From contig CAJNCG010000002.1 of assembly GCA_905221205.1 (NCBI GenBank), positions 514,926 through 578,925 of the forward strand: DNA of 64,000 bases. Reading direction: 5' to 3'. A model generated the notes under the pieces. That model saw only the letters and a list, made by a program, of their open reading frames with translations, ran no database searches and had not been told where the DNA came from. The translations under genes were made by a program, and so were the position numbers. This document shows, one piece after another, positions 42,787-52,593 of the stretch (positions are counted from its first letter, which is position 1; each line of letters opens with the position of its first letter). This stretch comes from a bacterium (lineage in GTDB: Bacteria; Bacillota; Bacilli; Lactobacillales; Streptococcaceae).

Positions 42787-43644
42787 ATGAACTTTCAACA
42801 ATTATCCAACCTGCAATATTGGACTAGCTTGTTTTCTAGTCCTTGGAGTATTGCCATCAATTTGTTTGATATTTTGATTGTGGCCTATATTTTATATCGT
42901 TTTACAAAAGCGATAGCTGGCACCAAGATTATGATTTTGGTGCGGGGGGTCGTGATCTTTGTATTAGCCCAGGTTGTGGCCAATATCCTTGGTTTAACAA
43001 CGATTTCTTGGTTGATTAATCAGATTATCACCTATGGGGTTATTGCTGCAGTTGTTATCTTCTCTCCAGAGATTCGAACTGGTTTGGAACGCTTGGGAAG
43101 GGCGACAGATTTCTTTTCTACTACTCAAATTAGTGCAGAAGAGCAAATGATTCGTGCCTTTGTCAAGTCAGTTGAATATATGAGTCCTCGTAAGATTGGC
43201 GCTCTGGTTGCTATTCAACGAGTTCGAACCTTGCAAGAATACATTGCGACAGGGATTCCCTTGGATGCCAAAATTTCGGCAGAACTCCTCATCAATATCT
43301 TTATCCCCAACACTCCCCTACATGATGGTGCTGTGATTATCAGAGAAAATCGAATTGCAGTCACCTCTGCCTATCTGCCCTTAACAGAAAGCACAGGGAT
43401 TTCCAAGGAATTTGGGACCAGACACCGGGCGGCTATCGGTTTATCAGAAGTATCCGATGCCTTGACCTTCATCGTCTCAGAGGAAACAGGTGGCATTTCT
43501 ATTACTTATAATGGGATTTTCAAGCATGACTTGACTCTTGAGGAATTTGAAGCAGAGCTACGAACAATTCTTTTGCCAGCTGTTGAGGAAAAAGTCAGTT
43601 TCAAGGACCGTTTGCTAGGAGGTTGGAAATATGAGAAAAAATAG
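42787..43644 (+). CDS. cdaA: Diadenylate cyclase CdaA
   Basis: A 285-residue membrane-bound enzyme that makes c-di-AMP from two ATP. Three N-terminal membrane segments (about 20-95) precede the DAC domain, with the DGA motif in LHDGAVII and the RHR motif in GTRHRAAIGLSE. c-di-AMP controls potassium uptake and osmotic balance in streptococci. Start ATG 42787 has GAGGAGA upstream and lies after the promoter; the longer frame from 42730 does not. It overlaps cdaR by 14 bases and glmM follows, the conserved Firmicute cdaA-cdaR-glmM operon in which both partners can modulate the cyclase. Confidence 0.95.
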   Translation: MNFQQLSNLQYWTSLFSSPWSIAINLFDILIVAYILYRFTKAIAGTKIMILVRGVVIFVLAQVVANILGLTTISWLINQIITYGVIAAVVIFSPEIRTGLERLGRATDFFSTTQISAEEQMIRAFVKSVEYMSPRKIGALVAIQRVRTLQEYIATGIPLDAKISAELLINIFIPNTPLHDGAVIIRENRIAVTSAYLPLTESTGISKEFGTRHRAAIGLSEVSDALTFIVSEETGGISITYNGIFKHDLTLEEFEAELRTILLPAVEEKVSFKDRLLGGWKYEKK

Positions 43645-44395
43645 TCTATATATCATTTCATCTCTCTTTTTTGCTTGTGTCTTATTCATATATGCAACGT
43701 CAACCAACTTTCAAAATAACAATACGGTAAGGCAGGTTAAATCAGAAACCTACACCAATACGATCACGAACGTTCCTATCGATATTCACTATGATGCTGA
43801 CCAGTATTTCATTAGTGGATTTGCATCAGAGGTATCGGTTATCTTAACCGGAGCCAATCGTGTGACCTTGGCCAGCGAAATGCAGGAGAGCACTCGTAAG
43901 TTTAAGGTAACTGCTGATTTGACGGATGCCAGTGTTGGAACAATTGAAGTTCCCTTGAACATTGAAAATCTTCCAAGTGGATTGACCGCTGTGGCAACGC
44001 CTCAAAAAATCACAGTGAAAGTTGGGAAGAAGGTTAAGCGTGATGGGATGATTGTTGTGCCACAAGTTGACCAAAGCCAGATTGATCCTAAGCTACAAAT
44101 TGATAGTGTAACTGTATCAAACGAACGAGTTTCAGTTACAACTGACCAGGAAACATTAGCTAAGATTGACAAAATTATTGCACTTTTACCAACCAGCGAA
44201 CGCATAACAGGTAATTATAGTGGTTCAGTACCCTTGCAGGCAATCGATCGCAATGGTGTTGTCTTACCGGCAGTGATTACTCCATTTGATACAACAATGA
44301 AGGTGACTACAAAACCAGTAGCACCAAGTTCAAGCACAAGCAGTTCGTCGGAGACATCTTCGTCAACGAAAGCAACTAGTTCAAAAACGAATTAA
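43631..44395 (+). CDS. cdaR: CdaA regulatory protein CdaR (YbbR repeats)
   Basis: A 254-residue protein with one N-terminal membrane anchor (about 7-25), YbbR-type repeats outside the membrane (e.g. VPIDIHYDADQYFISGF, VPLNIENLPSGL, VPLQAIDRNGVVLP), and a Ser/Thr-rich C-terminal tail of about 30 residues. CdaR binds CdaA and tunes c-di-AMP synthesis. It overlaps cdaA by 14 bases, so translation is likely coupled. Some Firmicute homologues have more YbbR repeats. Confidence 0.92.
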   Translation: MRKNSLYIISSLFFACVLFIYATSTNFQNNNTVRQVKSETYTNTITNVPIDIHYDADQYFISGFASEVSVILTGANRVTLASEMQESTRKFKVTADLTDASVGTIEVPLNIENLPSGLTAVATPQKITVKVGKKVKRDGMIVVPQVDQSQIDPKLQIDSVTVSNERVSVTTDQETLAKIDKIIALLPTSERITGNYSGSVPLQAIDRNGVVLPAVITPFDTTMKVTTKPVAPSSSTSSSSETSSSTKATSSKTN

Positions 44396-44419
44396 AAATA
44401 GAAAAAGGATTTTATAAAA

Positions 44420-45772
44420 ATGGGTAAATATTTTGGGACTGATGGAGTCCGTGGAGAAGCTAACGTAGAACTAACGCCAGAATTGGCTTTTAAGCTAGGA
44501 CGTTTTGGAGGCTATGTTCTCAGTCAACATGAAACGGAAGCACCGAAAGTTTTTGTAGGACGTGATACACGTATTTCAGGGGAAATGCTAGAATCTGCCT
44601 TGGTAGCAGGTCTCCTTTCAGTTGGGATTCACGTATATAAACTAGGTGTTCTGGCAACACCAGCAGTAGCTTACTTGGTCAAAACAGAGGGAGCAAGTGC
44701 CGGTGTCATGATTTCTGCCAGCCACAATCCAGCCCTTGATAATGGAATCAAGTTCTTTGGTGGGGATGGCTTCAAACTAGACGACGAAAAAGAAGCAGAA
44801 ATTGAAGCCTTGCTAGATGCTGCGGAAGATACTCTTCCTCGTCCAAGTGCAGAAGGCTTGGGAACCTTGGTAGATTATCCAGAAGGCTTGCGTAAGTATG
44901 AAGGATATCTGGTTTCAACTGGAACTCCACTTGAAGGAATGAAAGTTTCCTTGGACACAGCCAATGGTGCAGCGTCTACAAGTGCCCGTCAAATCTTTGC
45001 AGACCTTGGTGCTCAATTGACGGTTATCGGGGAAACACCAGACGGTCTTAACATCAACCTTAATGTTGGTTCTACGCACCCAGAAGCCCTTCAAGAAGTG
45101 GTCAAAGAAAGCGGGTCAGCTATCGGTTTGGCCTTTGACGGAGACAGTGACCGTTTGATTGCTGTTGATGAGAATGGTGATATCGTTGATGGTGACAAGA
45201 TTATGTACATCATCGGGAAATACCTTTCTGAAAAAGGACAATTGGCCCAAAACACAATCGTGACAACTGTTATGTCTAATCTTGGTTTCCACAAGGCCTT
45301 GGACCGCGAAGGCATTAACAAGGCAGTCACTGCAGTCGGCGACCGCTACGTTGTTGAAGAAATGAGAAAATCAGGCTACAATCTTGGTGGTGAACAGTCT
45401 GGTCACGTCATCTTGATGGATTACAATACAACTGGTGATGGTCAATTATCAGCTGTTCAATTGACGAAAATCATGAAGGAAACTGGTAAGAGCTTGTCAG
45501 AGTTGGCCGCAGAAGTAACCATCTATCCACAAAAATTAGTCAATATCCGAGTGGAAAATGCCATGAAGGAAAAGGCTATGGAAGTGCCAGCTATTAAGGC
45601 TATTATCGAGAAGATGGAAGCTGAAATGGCAGGGAATGGTCGTATCCTAGTACGCCCAAGTGGAACAGAGCCACTCTTGCGTGTCATGGCAGAAGCGCCT
45701 ACAACAGAAGAAGTGGACTACTATGTTGATACCATCGCTGATGTAGTTCGAGCTAAAATCGGGATTAACTAA
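44420..45772 (+). CDS. glmM: Phosphoglucosamine mutase
   Basis: A 450-residue enzyme converting glucosamine-6-phosphate to glucosamine-1-phosphate for UDP-GlcNAc, hence peptidoglycan and teichoic acids. Active-site Ser101 lies in [13 protein letters not shown]; the metal-binding loop is FDGDSDR, the sugar-binding loop GGEQSGH, and the phosphate-binding loop RPSGTEP. Length is normal. AAAGGA lies upstream of ATG. Third gene of the cdaA operon; GlmM can bind and inhibit CdaA in other Firmicutes. Confidence 0.97.
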   Translation: MGKYFGTDGVRGEANVELTPELAFKLGRFGGYVLSQHETEAPKVFVGRDTRISGEMLESALVAGLLSVGIHVYKLGVLATPAVAYLVKTEGASAGVMISASHNPALDNGIKFFGGDGFKLDDEKEAEIEALLDAAEDTLPRPSAEGLGTLVDYPEGLRKYEGYLVSTGTPLEGMKVSLDTANGAASTSARQIFADLGAQLTVIGETPDGLNINLNVGSTHPEALQEVVKESGSAIGLAFDGDSDRLIAVDENGDIVDGDKIMYIIGKYLSEKGQLAQNTIVTTVMSNLGFHKALDREGINKAVTAVGDRYVVEEMRKSGYNLGGEQSGHVILMDYNTTGDGQLSAVQLTKIMKETGKSLSELAAEVTIYPQKLVNIRVENAMKEKAMEVPAIKAIIEKMEAEMAGNGRILVRPSGTEPLLRVMAEAPTTEEVDYYVDTIADVVRAKIGIN

Positions 45773-45845
45773 ATCCTAGAAAACTAGATGAAAATAAAAA
45801 ATTATGGTACAATAGCTTATAATATTGTAGCCGAGGGAGAGAGAC

Positions 45846-46220
45846 ATGAATCTTAAACGTGAACAAGAATTTGTTAGTCAGTATCATTTTGATGCGCGTA
45901 ATTTTGAATGGGAAAATGAAAATGGAGCTCCTGAAACCAAGGTAGATGTGAATTTTCAATTGCTCCAACATGATCAAGAAAATCAAGTGACTTCTTTAAT
46001 TGTCGTCTTGAGTTTTATGATTGTATTTGATAAGTTTGTCATCAGTGGAACAATCTCACAGGTAAACCATATCGATGGTCGTATTGTTAATGAACCAAGT
46101 GAATTGAGCCAAGAAGAAGTGGAAACTTTGGCTCGTCCATGTTTGAACATGCTTAACCGTTTGACTTACGAAGTAACTGAAATTGCATTAGACTTACCAG
46201 GAATCAATTTGGAGTTCTAA
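45846..46220 (+). CDS. DUF1149 family protein
   Basis: A 124-residue soluble acidic protein of the DUF1149 family, common in lactobacilli and streptococci, with a fold related to SecB. No catalytic motif is visible. GAGGGAGAGAG precedes the ATG, and an extended -10 (TGG then TACAAT) lies about 35 bases upstream, so it seems to start a new transcript. The degV gene follows after one base, so the two are probably translated together. Function unknown. Confidence 0.8.
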   Translation: MNLKREQEFVSQYHFDARNFEWENENGAPETKVDVNFQLLQHDQENQVTSLIVVLSFMIVFDKFVISGTISQVNHIDGRIVNEPSELSQEEVETLARPCLNMLNRLTYEVTEIALDLPGINLEF

Positions 46221-46221
46221 T

Positions 46222-47070
46222 ATGAAACTAGCTGTTATCACAGATTCTTCTGCCTATATCAGTGCAGAGACCTTACAAAGAGAAGATTTGTTTGTCTTGG
46301 ATATTCCTGTCAATATTGATGGTGAGGAGTATGTTGAAGGTGTCAATCTGACTGCTGAGGAATTTTACCAAAAAATGGCTCAGGCTTCTGAATTGCCTAA
46401 GACCAGTCAACCAAGCATTGCCAAGTTAGATGAAATCTTGACTTCGCTCAAAGAACAAGGCTATACCCATGCCTTTGGGCTTTTCCTATCTTCTGGAATT
46501 TCAGGTTTTTACCAAAATATCCAGTATATGGTGGATGACTATGAGGGCTTAACCATTGCTTTCCCAGACACTTTGATTACAAGTGCTCCGCTGGGTATCA
46601 TGGTTGAAAGTGTTTTTAACTGGCGAGACCAGGGCGATGATTTTGCCATTATTCAAGATAAGCTAGCTATTCAAATTAGTCACACATCTGCTTTTATCAT
46701 GGTGGATGATTTGGACCACTTGGTCAAAGGTGGACGCCTTTCAAATGGGGCTGCTATTTTGGGAAATCTGCTCAGTATTAAGCCAATCCTTTATTTCAAT
46801 GACCAAGGTGTGATTGAAGTTTACGAAAAAGTTCGTACTGAGAAGAAAGCAACTAAACGTTTAATTGAAATTATCAAGGAAGCAACGGCTTCAGGTCAAT
46901 ATCGGGTCATTGTCATTCATGGAAATGCTCCTGAAAAGGCTGAGGAATTGCGTCAACACTTGCTTGAATCTGGATTGGGTACGGATATTTCACTTGCTAC
47001 ATTTGGTAGTGTCATTGGGACCCACCTAGGAGAAGGAAGTATTGCTCTAGGTTATATTCCAGTGATTTAG
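46222..47070 (+). CDS. DegV family (FakB-like) fatty acid-binding protein
   Basis: A 282-residue DegV-domain protein. The N-terminal TDSSAYIS, the TSQPSIAKL motif around the fatty-acid carboxylate, and the [11 protein letters not shown] motif are family hallmarks. DegV/FakB proteins carry fatty acids for phosphorylation by the kinase FakA in Gram-positive bacteria. Streptococci have several FakB paralogues with different chain preference, which sequence alone does not settle here. It starts one base after the DUF1149 gene. Confidence 0.88.
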   Translation: MKLAVITDSSAYISAETLQREDLFVLDIPVNIDGEEYVEGVNLTAEEFYQKMAQASELPKTSQPSIAKLDEILTSLKEQGYTHAFGLFLSSGISGFYQNIQYMVDDYEGLTIAFPDTLITSAPLGIMVESVFNWRDQGDDFAIIQDKLAIQISHTSAFIMVDDLDHLVKGGRLSNGAAILGNLLSIKPILYFNDQGVIEVYEKVRTEKKATKRLIEIIKEATASGQYRVIVIHGNAPEKAEELRQHLLESGLGTDISLATFGSVIGTHLGEGSIALGYIPVI

Positions 47071-47234
47071 TTAGCACTTCTAGACTAGTTGAGAAGGCTT
47101 GTATCTTGATAATTGAACGCGCCTGGAACGCTGTGTGAAAAAGATACTTCTTCCAAGGAGTAGACACTTCTTGATCAGAACTCTTATTTGCACTTTGTGT
47201 TCTTACAGGCTTTGTATCTTAGACAGGAGTAGAG
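47071..47234 (+). promoter_or_regulatory. Possible structured leader before dapB
   Basis: A 164-base gap without an open frame. GTATCTT (101-107) and a second GTATCTT (214-220) can each pair with the single AAGATAC (141-147), so two exclusive stems are possible. It does not resemble the lysine riboswitch and is too short for one. AGGAG (226-230) before the dapB ATG is the only clear site. Confidence 0.3.
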
Positions 47235-48002
47235 ATGAGTATTCGAGTAATTATTGCCGGTTTTAAAGGAAAAATGGGTCAGGCTGCTTGTCAGATGGTC
47301 TTGGCTGATCCAGATTTGGACTTGGTAGCAGTTTTGGATCCTTTTGAATCTGAGTCAGAATGGCAGGGAATTCCTGTTTTCAAGGATAAGGCTGATTTAG
47401 CAGGCTTTGAAGCGGATGTCTGGGTAGACTTTACTACTCCAGCTGTTGCCTATGAAAATACACGCTTTGCTCTTGAAAATGGCTTTGCTCCAGTAGTTGG
47501 AACGACTGGCTTTACTAGTGAACAAATTGCTGAACTAAAAGCATTTTCTCGTTCCCAAGATTTGGGTGGTTTGATTGCCCCTAACTTTGCCTTGGGTGCT
47601 GTCTTGCTTATGCAATTTGCGACGCAGGCTGCTAAATATTTCCCAAATGTGGAGATTATCGAGCTCCATCATGACAAGAAAAAGGATGCTCCGAGTGGAA
47701 CAGCTATTAAAACAGCTGAGTTGATGGCGGAAGTTCGAGAGTCAATCCATCAAGGTGCGCCTGATGAGGAAGAATTGATTGCAGGTGCTCGTGGTGCTGA
47801 CTTTGATGGCATGCGGATTCACTCAGTTCGTTTGCCAGGCTTGGTAGCCCATCAGGAAGTCATCTTTGGCAATCAGGGAGAAGGATTGACCCTCCGTCAT
47901 GACTCCTATGATCGTAGCTCCTTCATGACAGGGGTCAATTTGGGAATTAAAGAAGTTGTCAAGCGTCATGAGCTTGTCTATGGATTAGAATACTTATTAT
48001 GA
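47235..48002 (+). CDS. dapB: 4-hydroxy-tetrahydrodipicolinate reductase
   Basis: A 255-residue NAD(P)H-dependent enzyme of the lysine/diaminopimelate pathway; in streptococci it supplies lysine for the peptidoglycan stem. Nucleotide-binding [10 protein letters not shown] lies at the N-terminus, GTTGF in the middle, and the catalytic [15 protein letters not shown] motif has the conserved His pair and substrate-binding Lys. Length is normal. It overlaps cca by 4 bases (ATGA). Confidence 0.95.
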   Translation: MSIRVIIAGFKGKMGQAACQMVLADPDLDLVAVLDPFESESEWQGIPVFKDKADLAGFEADVWVDFTTPAVAYENTRFALENGFAPVVGTTGFTSEQIAELKAFSRSQDLGGLIAPNFALGAVLLMQFATQAAKYFPNVEIIELHHDKKKDAPSGTAIKTAELMAEVRESIHQGAPDEEELIAGARGADFDGMRIHSVRLPGLVAHQEVIFGNQGEGLTLRHDSYDRSSFMTGVNLGIKEVVKRHELVYGLEYLL

Positions 48003-49198
48003 GATTAACGCAAATGCCTTCTGAATTTCAGAAGGCTTTACCAGTATTAGAAAAAATTAAAGAAGCAGGCTTTGAAGCCTATTTTGTTGGGGGCTCTGTT
48101 CGAGATGCCCTCCTTAATCGCCCTATCCACGATGTGGATATTGCGACTTCTTCCTATCCTGAGGAGACCAAGCAGATTTTTCCGCGAACAGCTGATATCG
48201 GAATCGAGCATGGAACTGTCTTGGTCCTAGATGGGGATGAGGAGTATGAGGTAACCACTTTTCGGACAGAGGATGTCTATGTGGACTATCGCAGACCCAG
48301 TGCGGTTTCCTTTGTGCGTTCGCTAGAAGAAGACCTTAAGCGTCGTGATTTCACAGTTAATGCGTTTGCCTTGGATGAGACAGGCGAAATCATTGACTTG
48401 TTCAATGGTTTAGAAGATTTGGAAAACCAAGTCTTGCGTGCAGTTGGAGTGGCTAGTGAACGTTTCAACGAAGACGCTCTGCGGATTATGCGCGGTTTCC
48501 GTTTTCAGGCTAGTCTTGGCTTTGAGCTTGAGCCAGAAACATTTAAAGCTATGAAGACCTTGACGCCGCTTTTGGAGAAAATTTCTGTAGAACGTACCTT
48601 CGTTGAGTTTGATAAACTCTTGCTGGCTCCGTTTTGGAGAAGGGGCTTGGCTTCCATGATTGAGAGTCAAGCTTATGACTATCTCCCTGATATGGCAGCT
48701 AGCCAGGACAAGCTCAACAGACTGTTTGATTTGGAGACTGATTTCACTTTTGAATCTTCTGAACAAGCCTGGGCGGCTCTACTGTGGGCTTTGGAGATTG
48801 AAAATGTGCAGCTATTTTTGAAAGCTTGGAAGACCTCACGCCAGTTTGCTAAGCAAGTTCAGGATTTGCTGACTATTTTGGCTCTGCGTGAAAAGGGAGA
48901 ATTGAGCAAGCGCGATTGTTACCGCTTTGACTTGGATTTGCTTTTACAGGCTGAAAATCTTCGTCAGGCTCAAGGGAAACCAGTCAATCCACAAGCTATC
49001 GCAGAAACTTACCAGAGTTTGACCATTCATGATAAGAAAGAAATTCAGATCAATGGTGGCATTTTGATTAAGGAATATGGCTATCAGCCAGGGCCAGACT
49101 TGGGAGAGATTTTAACAGAGATTGAGTATGCCATTGTCGATGGAGAATTGGAAAATGACCGACAAGCCATCCATGCTTATCTGAGGGAGAAAAAATGA
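47999..49198 (+). CDS. cca: CCA tRNA nucleotidyltransferase
   Basis: A 399-residue class II nucleotidyltransferase that adds or repairs the CCA end of tRNAs. The head has [20 protein letters not shown] with the metal-binding Asp pair, then [12 protein letters not shown] and [15 protein letters not shown], the standard CCA motifs. Length is normal for Firmicute CCA enzymes. Its ends overlap dapB and the ABC-F gene by 4 bases each, so the three genes are one translationally coupled unit. Confidence 0.95.
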   Translation: MRLTQMPSEFQKALPVLEKIKEAGFEAYFVGGSVRDALLNRPIHDVDIATSSYPEETKQIFPRTADIGIEHGTVLVLDGDEEYEVTTFRTEDVYVDYRRPSAVSFVRSLEEDLKRRDFTVNAFALDETGEIIDLFNGLEDLENQVLRAVGVASERFNEDALRIMRGFRFQASLGFELEPETFKAMKTLTPLLEKISVERTFVEFDKLLLAPFWRRGLASMIESQAYDYLPDMAASQDKLNRLFDLETDFTFESSEQAWAALLWALEIENVQLFLKAWKTSRQFAKQVQDLLTILALREKGELSKRDCYRFDLDLLLQAENLRQAQGKPVNPQAIAETYQSLTIHDKKEIQINGGILIKEYGYQPGPDLGEILTEIEYAIVDGELENDRQAIHAYLREKK

Positions 49199-51066
49199 GT
49201 GATTTTATCGTTGAAAAACTAAGTAAATCCGTCGGTGACAAGACCGTTTTTAAGGATATTTCCTTTATCATCCATGACCTAGATAGAATCGGTTTAATAG
49301 GTGTCAATGGAACGGGGAAGACCACCCTTTTAGATGTTCTTTCTGGTGTTTCTGGCTTTGATGGGGATGTTAGTCCCTTTTCATCAAAGAATGATTACCA
49401 GATTGGTTACTTGACCCAAGATCCTGATTTTGATGATAGAAAGACGGTCTTGGATACGGTCCTATCCAGCGATCTCAAGGAAATCCAGCTCATTCGTGAG
49501 TATGAGTTGATCATGCTCAACTACAGTGAGGACAAGCAGGCGCGTTTGGAACGGGTCATGGCAGAAATGGACTCTCTCCAAGCTTGGGAAATTGAAAGTC
49601 AGGTTAAGACTGTCCTTAGCAAATTGGGCATTCAAGACTTATCGACTCCTGTTGGGGAATTGTCAGGTGGTCTAAGAAGACGGGTCCAGTTGGCGCAAGT
49701 TCTTCTTGGCAATCATGACCTCTTGCTGCTGGACGAACCGACCAACCATTTGGATATTGCAACTATTGAGTGGCTGACCCTCTTTTTGAAAAATTCCAAG
49801 AAGACCGTCCTTTTTATCACCCACGATCGCTATTTCCTAGATGCTTTGTCAACTCGGATTTTCGAATTGGATCGCGCAGGCTTGACCGAGTATCAGGGCA
49901 ATTATCAGGACTATGTCCGTCTCAAGGCGGAACAGGACGAGCGAGATGCGGCTCTTCTTCACAAAAAAGAGCAACTCTATAAGCAAGAATTGGCCTGGAT
50001 GCGCAGACAACCGCAGGCGCGCGCAACCAAGCAACAGGCTCGTATCAATCGTTTCCATGACTTGAAGAAAGAAGTTTCAGGTGGTGCTGCTGAGACAGAC
50101 TTAACCATGAACTTTGAAACCAGTCGGATCGGGAAGAAGGTCATTGAGTTTCAGAATGTCTCCTTTGCCTATGAAAACAAGCCTATTTTGCAAGATTTTA
50201 ATCTCTTGGTGCAGGCCAAAGACCGTATCGGAATTGTTGGGGACAACGGTGTTGGAAAATCAACCCTGCTTAACCTGATTGCAGGAAGTCTTGAGCCGAC
50301 AGCAGGGCAAGTTGTGATTGGGGAAACCGTTCGTATTGCCTATTTCTCTCAGCAAATTGAGGGCTTGGATGAGAGCAAGCGAGTTATCAATTACTTGCAG
50401 GAAGTGGCAGAAGAGGTCAAGACCAGCGGTGGTTCTACGACTTCGATTGCAGAGCTGCTGGAGCAGTTCCTCTTCCCACGTTCGACGCATGGAACCTTGA
50501 TTGAGAAATTGTCTGGTGGAGAGAAAAAACGACTTTATCTCCTCAAACTGCTTTTGGAAAAACCAAATGTTCTTCTCTTGGACGAACCGACAAATGACCT
50601 AGATATTGCAACTTTGACAGTTTTGGAAAATTTCTTGCAAGGCTTTGTTGGTCCAGTTTTGACTGTTAGTCACGACCGTTATTTCTTGGATAAGGTAGCG
50701 ACCAAGATTCTAGCTTTTGAGGATGGCAAGATTCGTCCATTCTTTGGTCATTATACTGACTACCTTGATGAAAAAGCCTTTGAAACAGAGATGGCCAATC
50801 AAGTGCAAAAGGATGAAAAAGAAAAAGTGGTCAAGGTACGTGAAGACAAGAAACGCATGACCTATCAAGAAAAGCAGGAGTGGGTAAGCATTGAAGGCGA
50901 TATTGAAGCCTTGGAAAATCGTATCGCTGCTATTGAAGAGGAGATGCAGGCCAATGGCTCTGACTTTGGTAAGCTAGCGACACTCCAAAAAGAATTGGAT
51001 GAGAAAAACGAAGCACTCCTTGAAAAATACGAACGCTATGAATACCTAAGTGAATTTGATAGCTAG
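49195..51066 (+). CDS. ABC-F ATPase (Uup-like)
   Basis: A 623-residue soluble ABC-F protein with two ATPase domains and no membrane segment. Domain 1: Walker A GVNGTGKT, signature LSGGLRRR, Walker [13 protein letters not shown]. Domain 2: [28 protein letters not shown]. An Arg-rich linker ([17 protein letters not shown]) joins them, and a C-terminal coiled coil (about 540-620, [15 protein letters not shown]) resembles the Uup DNA-binding extension. ABC-F proteins bind the ribosomal E site and relieve stalling; some give drug resistance, but this one looks like a housekeeping Uup type. Last gene of the dapB-cca unit. Confidence 0.9.
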   Translation: MSDFIVEKLSKSVGDKTVFKDISFIIHDLDRIGLIGVNGTGKTTLLDVLSGVSGFDGDVSPFSSKNDYQIGYLTQDPDFDDRKTVLDTVLSSDLKEIQLIREYELIMLNYSEDKQARLERVMAEMDSLQAWEIESQVKTVLSKLGIQDLSTPVGELSGGLRRRVQLAQVLLGNHDLLLLDEPTNHLDIATIEWLTLFLKNSKKTVLFITHDRYFLDALSTRIFELDRAGLTEYQGNYQDYVRLKAEQDERDAALLHKKEQLYKQELAWMRRQPQARATKQQARINRFHDLKKEVSGGAAETDLTMNFETSRIGKKVIEFQNVSFAYENKPILQDFNLLVQAKDRIGIVGDNGVGKSTLLNLIAGSLEPTAGQVVIGETVRIAYFSQQIEGLDESKRVINYLQEVAEEVKTSGGSTTSIAELLEQFLFPRSTHGTLIEKLSGGEKKRLYLLKLLLEKPNVLLLDEPTNDLDIATLTVLENFLQGFVGPVLTVSHDRYFLDKVATKILAFEDGKIRPFFGHYTDYLDEKAFETEMANQVQKDEKEKVVKVREDKKRMTYQEKQEWVSIEGDIEALENRIAAIEEEMQANGSDFGKLATLQKELDEKNEALLEKYERYEYLSEFDS

Positions 51067-51067
51067 A

Positions 51068-51114
51068 AGAATAGAAAAATCCCGTCTCATGACAGGATTT
51101 CTCTATTCTTTTTT
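51068..51114. terminator. Two-way terminator between ABC-F gene and mntE
   Basis: A 15-base arm (068-082) pairs with 095-109 with one mismatch, then a T-run on the + strand and a shorter one on the other. The mntE stop codon lies inside the 3' arm. Confidence 0.75.
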
Positions 51115-52287
51115 GGTTTCTTGATGAAAGATATTTTGCCAAGTTTCGTGACGGCGCCAGATACTGGTATGGACGATACCATCTAACTCATAGCAGATGA
51201 GTTTGGTCTTTTGACTGATGGAAGTGATTTGAATATCCTTGATAGCAGAGTTCAATTCTTTTTCGGTTTTATAGGCCTCTTTATCCATCTGTTCTCCATC
51301 TTGGCGAATATAGACAAAATCGTCAGCCAAGAGTTCTTCCAGTTGATTTCCTTGGTCAATCAATTGTTCGCGCATAAGCAATTTTTTGTAGACATTGTCT
51401 AAAATTTCATCCTCAGGGATAGGTGCTGGCTCAATATGGACATCGGTATCAAAGACACCAAAACGCTCTTCCAGCATAGACTCGACCTGATCCGCAATCT
51501 CGTGACTTTCATAAACAGACAAGTCAGGATTCATCTCCAGCGTGATATCCAGGTAAATATTGCTACCGTAGGTGCGACCTCTTTGGGACTTGACCTTGCT
51601 GATTTTGGGAATTTCCATGATAGCCTTTTGATAATCCTCAAGCAGACGGTCGTCGAAACCATCTGATAGACTAAAGGAAGACTCGATAAAGATATCATAG
51701 GCTGTCTTTAAGATAAAGAAAGTGATGATGATAGCGACCAGTTTATCCACAATCGGATAATTGAAACTGCTAGCTAGGATGGCGATGGTAGTACCAAGAG
51801 AGGTAACAGCATCAGAAAGATTATCCTTTGCAGCTGCTTTCAGTGCCTTGGAGTTGGATTTCTTACTGAGGCGAGTGTTGTAGAGATAAACAACAAACAT
51901 AATCGCTGCAGAAATGATTCCTAGAGTTGCACCCAGAGGATCGATGACAGTTTCTTCTCGACTGAGAATCTTTTGAATGGTGTCCCTTAGAACATCGAAA
52001 CCGACATAGAACATGATGATGGAAGTGATTAAGCTTGCCAAATCCTCAATTTTCCAGTGACCAAAACGGTGGTCACGGTCTGCAGGCTGGCGTGCCATCC
52101 GAATCCCAATTAAGAGGGCCACATTTCCAATGATGTCCGAGACGTTGTTAAAACCATCGGCCACCAAACTGGATGAATGAAGGAGGTGCCCAGTAGCCAA
52201 TTTTGCTGCAGATAAGAGCAGGTAGGTCGAAATACTTATAATGGCCCCACGCTCAGCTAACTTGAGATTTGAAATAGATTGCTTCAT
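51103..52287 (-). CDS. mntE: Cation diffusion facilitator MntE (Mn2+ efflux)
   Basis: A 394-residue CDF transporter with about six membrane segments and a soluble C-terminal domain extended beyond the usual CDF length by about 90 residues. The first metal site is in ADGFNNVSD, the second in AAKDNLSDAVTSLG, and DHRFGHWKIEDLAS follows segment 2. Position beside the P-type ATPase and match to the pneumococcal gene order identify it as MntE, which exports manganese. GAAAGGAAG precedes ATG. Metal specificity is inferred from homology, and from the Mn2+ riboswitch facing it. Confidence 0.88.
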   Translation of the reverse strand: MKQSISNLKLAERGAIISISTYLLLSAAKLATGHLLHSSSLVADGFNNVSDIIGNVALLIGIRMARQPADRDHRFGHWKIEDLASLITSIIMFYVGFDVLRDTIQKILSREETVIDPLGATLGIISAAIMFVVYLYNTRLSKKSNSKALKAAAKDNLSDAVTSLGTTIAILASSFNYPIVDKLVAIIITFFILKTAYDIFIESSFSLSDGFDDRLLEDYQKAIMEIPKISKVKSQRGRTYGSNIYLDITLEMNPDLSVYESHEIADQVESMLEERFGVFDTDVHIEPAPIPEDEILDNVYKKLLMREQLIDQGNQLEELLADDFVYIRQDGEQMDKEAYKTEKELNSAIKDIQITSISQKTKLICYELDGIVHTSIWRRHETWQNIFHQETKKE

Positions 52288-52368
52288 TCAACTTCCTTTC
52301 TAGTCACATAGCATTCTAACATTATACTGGTTTTCAAGGGAAAATTCAAATAAGGCAGTTTTTACTCT

Positions 52369-52396
52369 TTGAAAACTTTTCAAAATTTGGTATAAT
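52369..52396 (+). promoter_or_regulatory. Promoter of the riboswitch-caxP unit
   Basis: TTGAAA (369-374), a 16-base spacer and TATAAT (391-396) with an extended TGG element. Transcription would start about 52403, just before the aptamer. Confidence 0.7.
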
Positions 52397-52403
52397 AGTA
52401 CTA

Positions 52404-52525
52404 CTCAAGGGAGTAGCTGGCAGAAACCTGTGATAGTGTCGTCATTCCGAATTTTATACTGAAAAGTATGTTTTCCGGCACTATCTTAAACAGCGAGACT
52501 TGTTATGATTAACAGGTCTCTTTTT
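52404..52525 (+). ncRNA. yybP-ykoY (Mn2+-sensing) riboswitch
   Basis: The leader has the family's conserved ends: AAGGGAGTAGC (408-418) and ACAGCGAGACTTG (490-502), with paired arms between them, such as GATAGTG (432-438) with CACTATC (479-485). The 3' aptamer part GAGAC is also the 5' arm of a terminator (495-504 with 511-520, one G-U pair, then five T). Metal-bound aptamer would therefore block termination: an ON switch for the efflux ATPase. Confidence 0.9.
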
Positions 52526-52593
52526 GTTTGTCGTGAAAAGATACGACGAGAAAAAGAGAACCTGTTTTGCACACAATGTCAAGGAGGAGACAC

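Noticed and set aside
47071..47234. Lysine riboswitch or T-box before dapB
   Set aside because: The gap is too short and lacks the conserved motifs of either.
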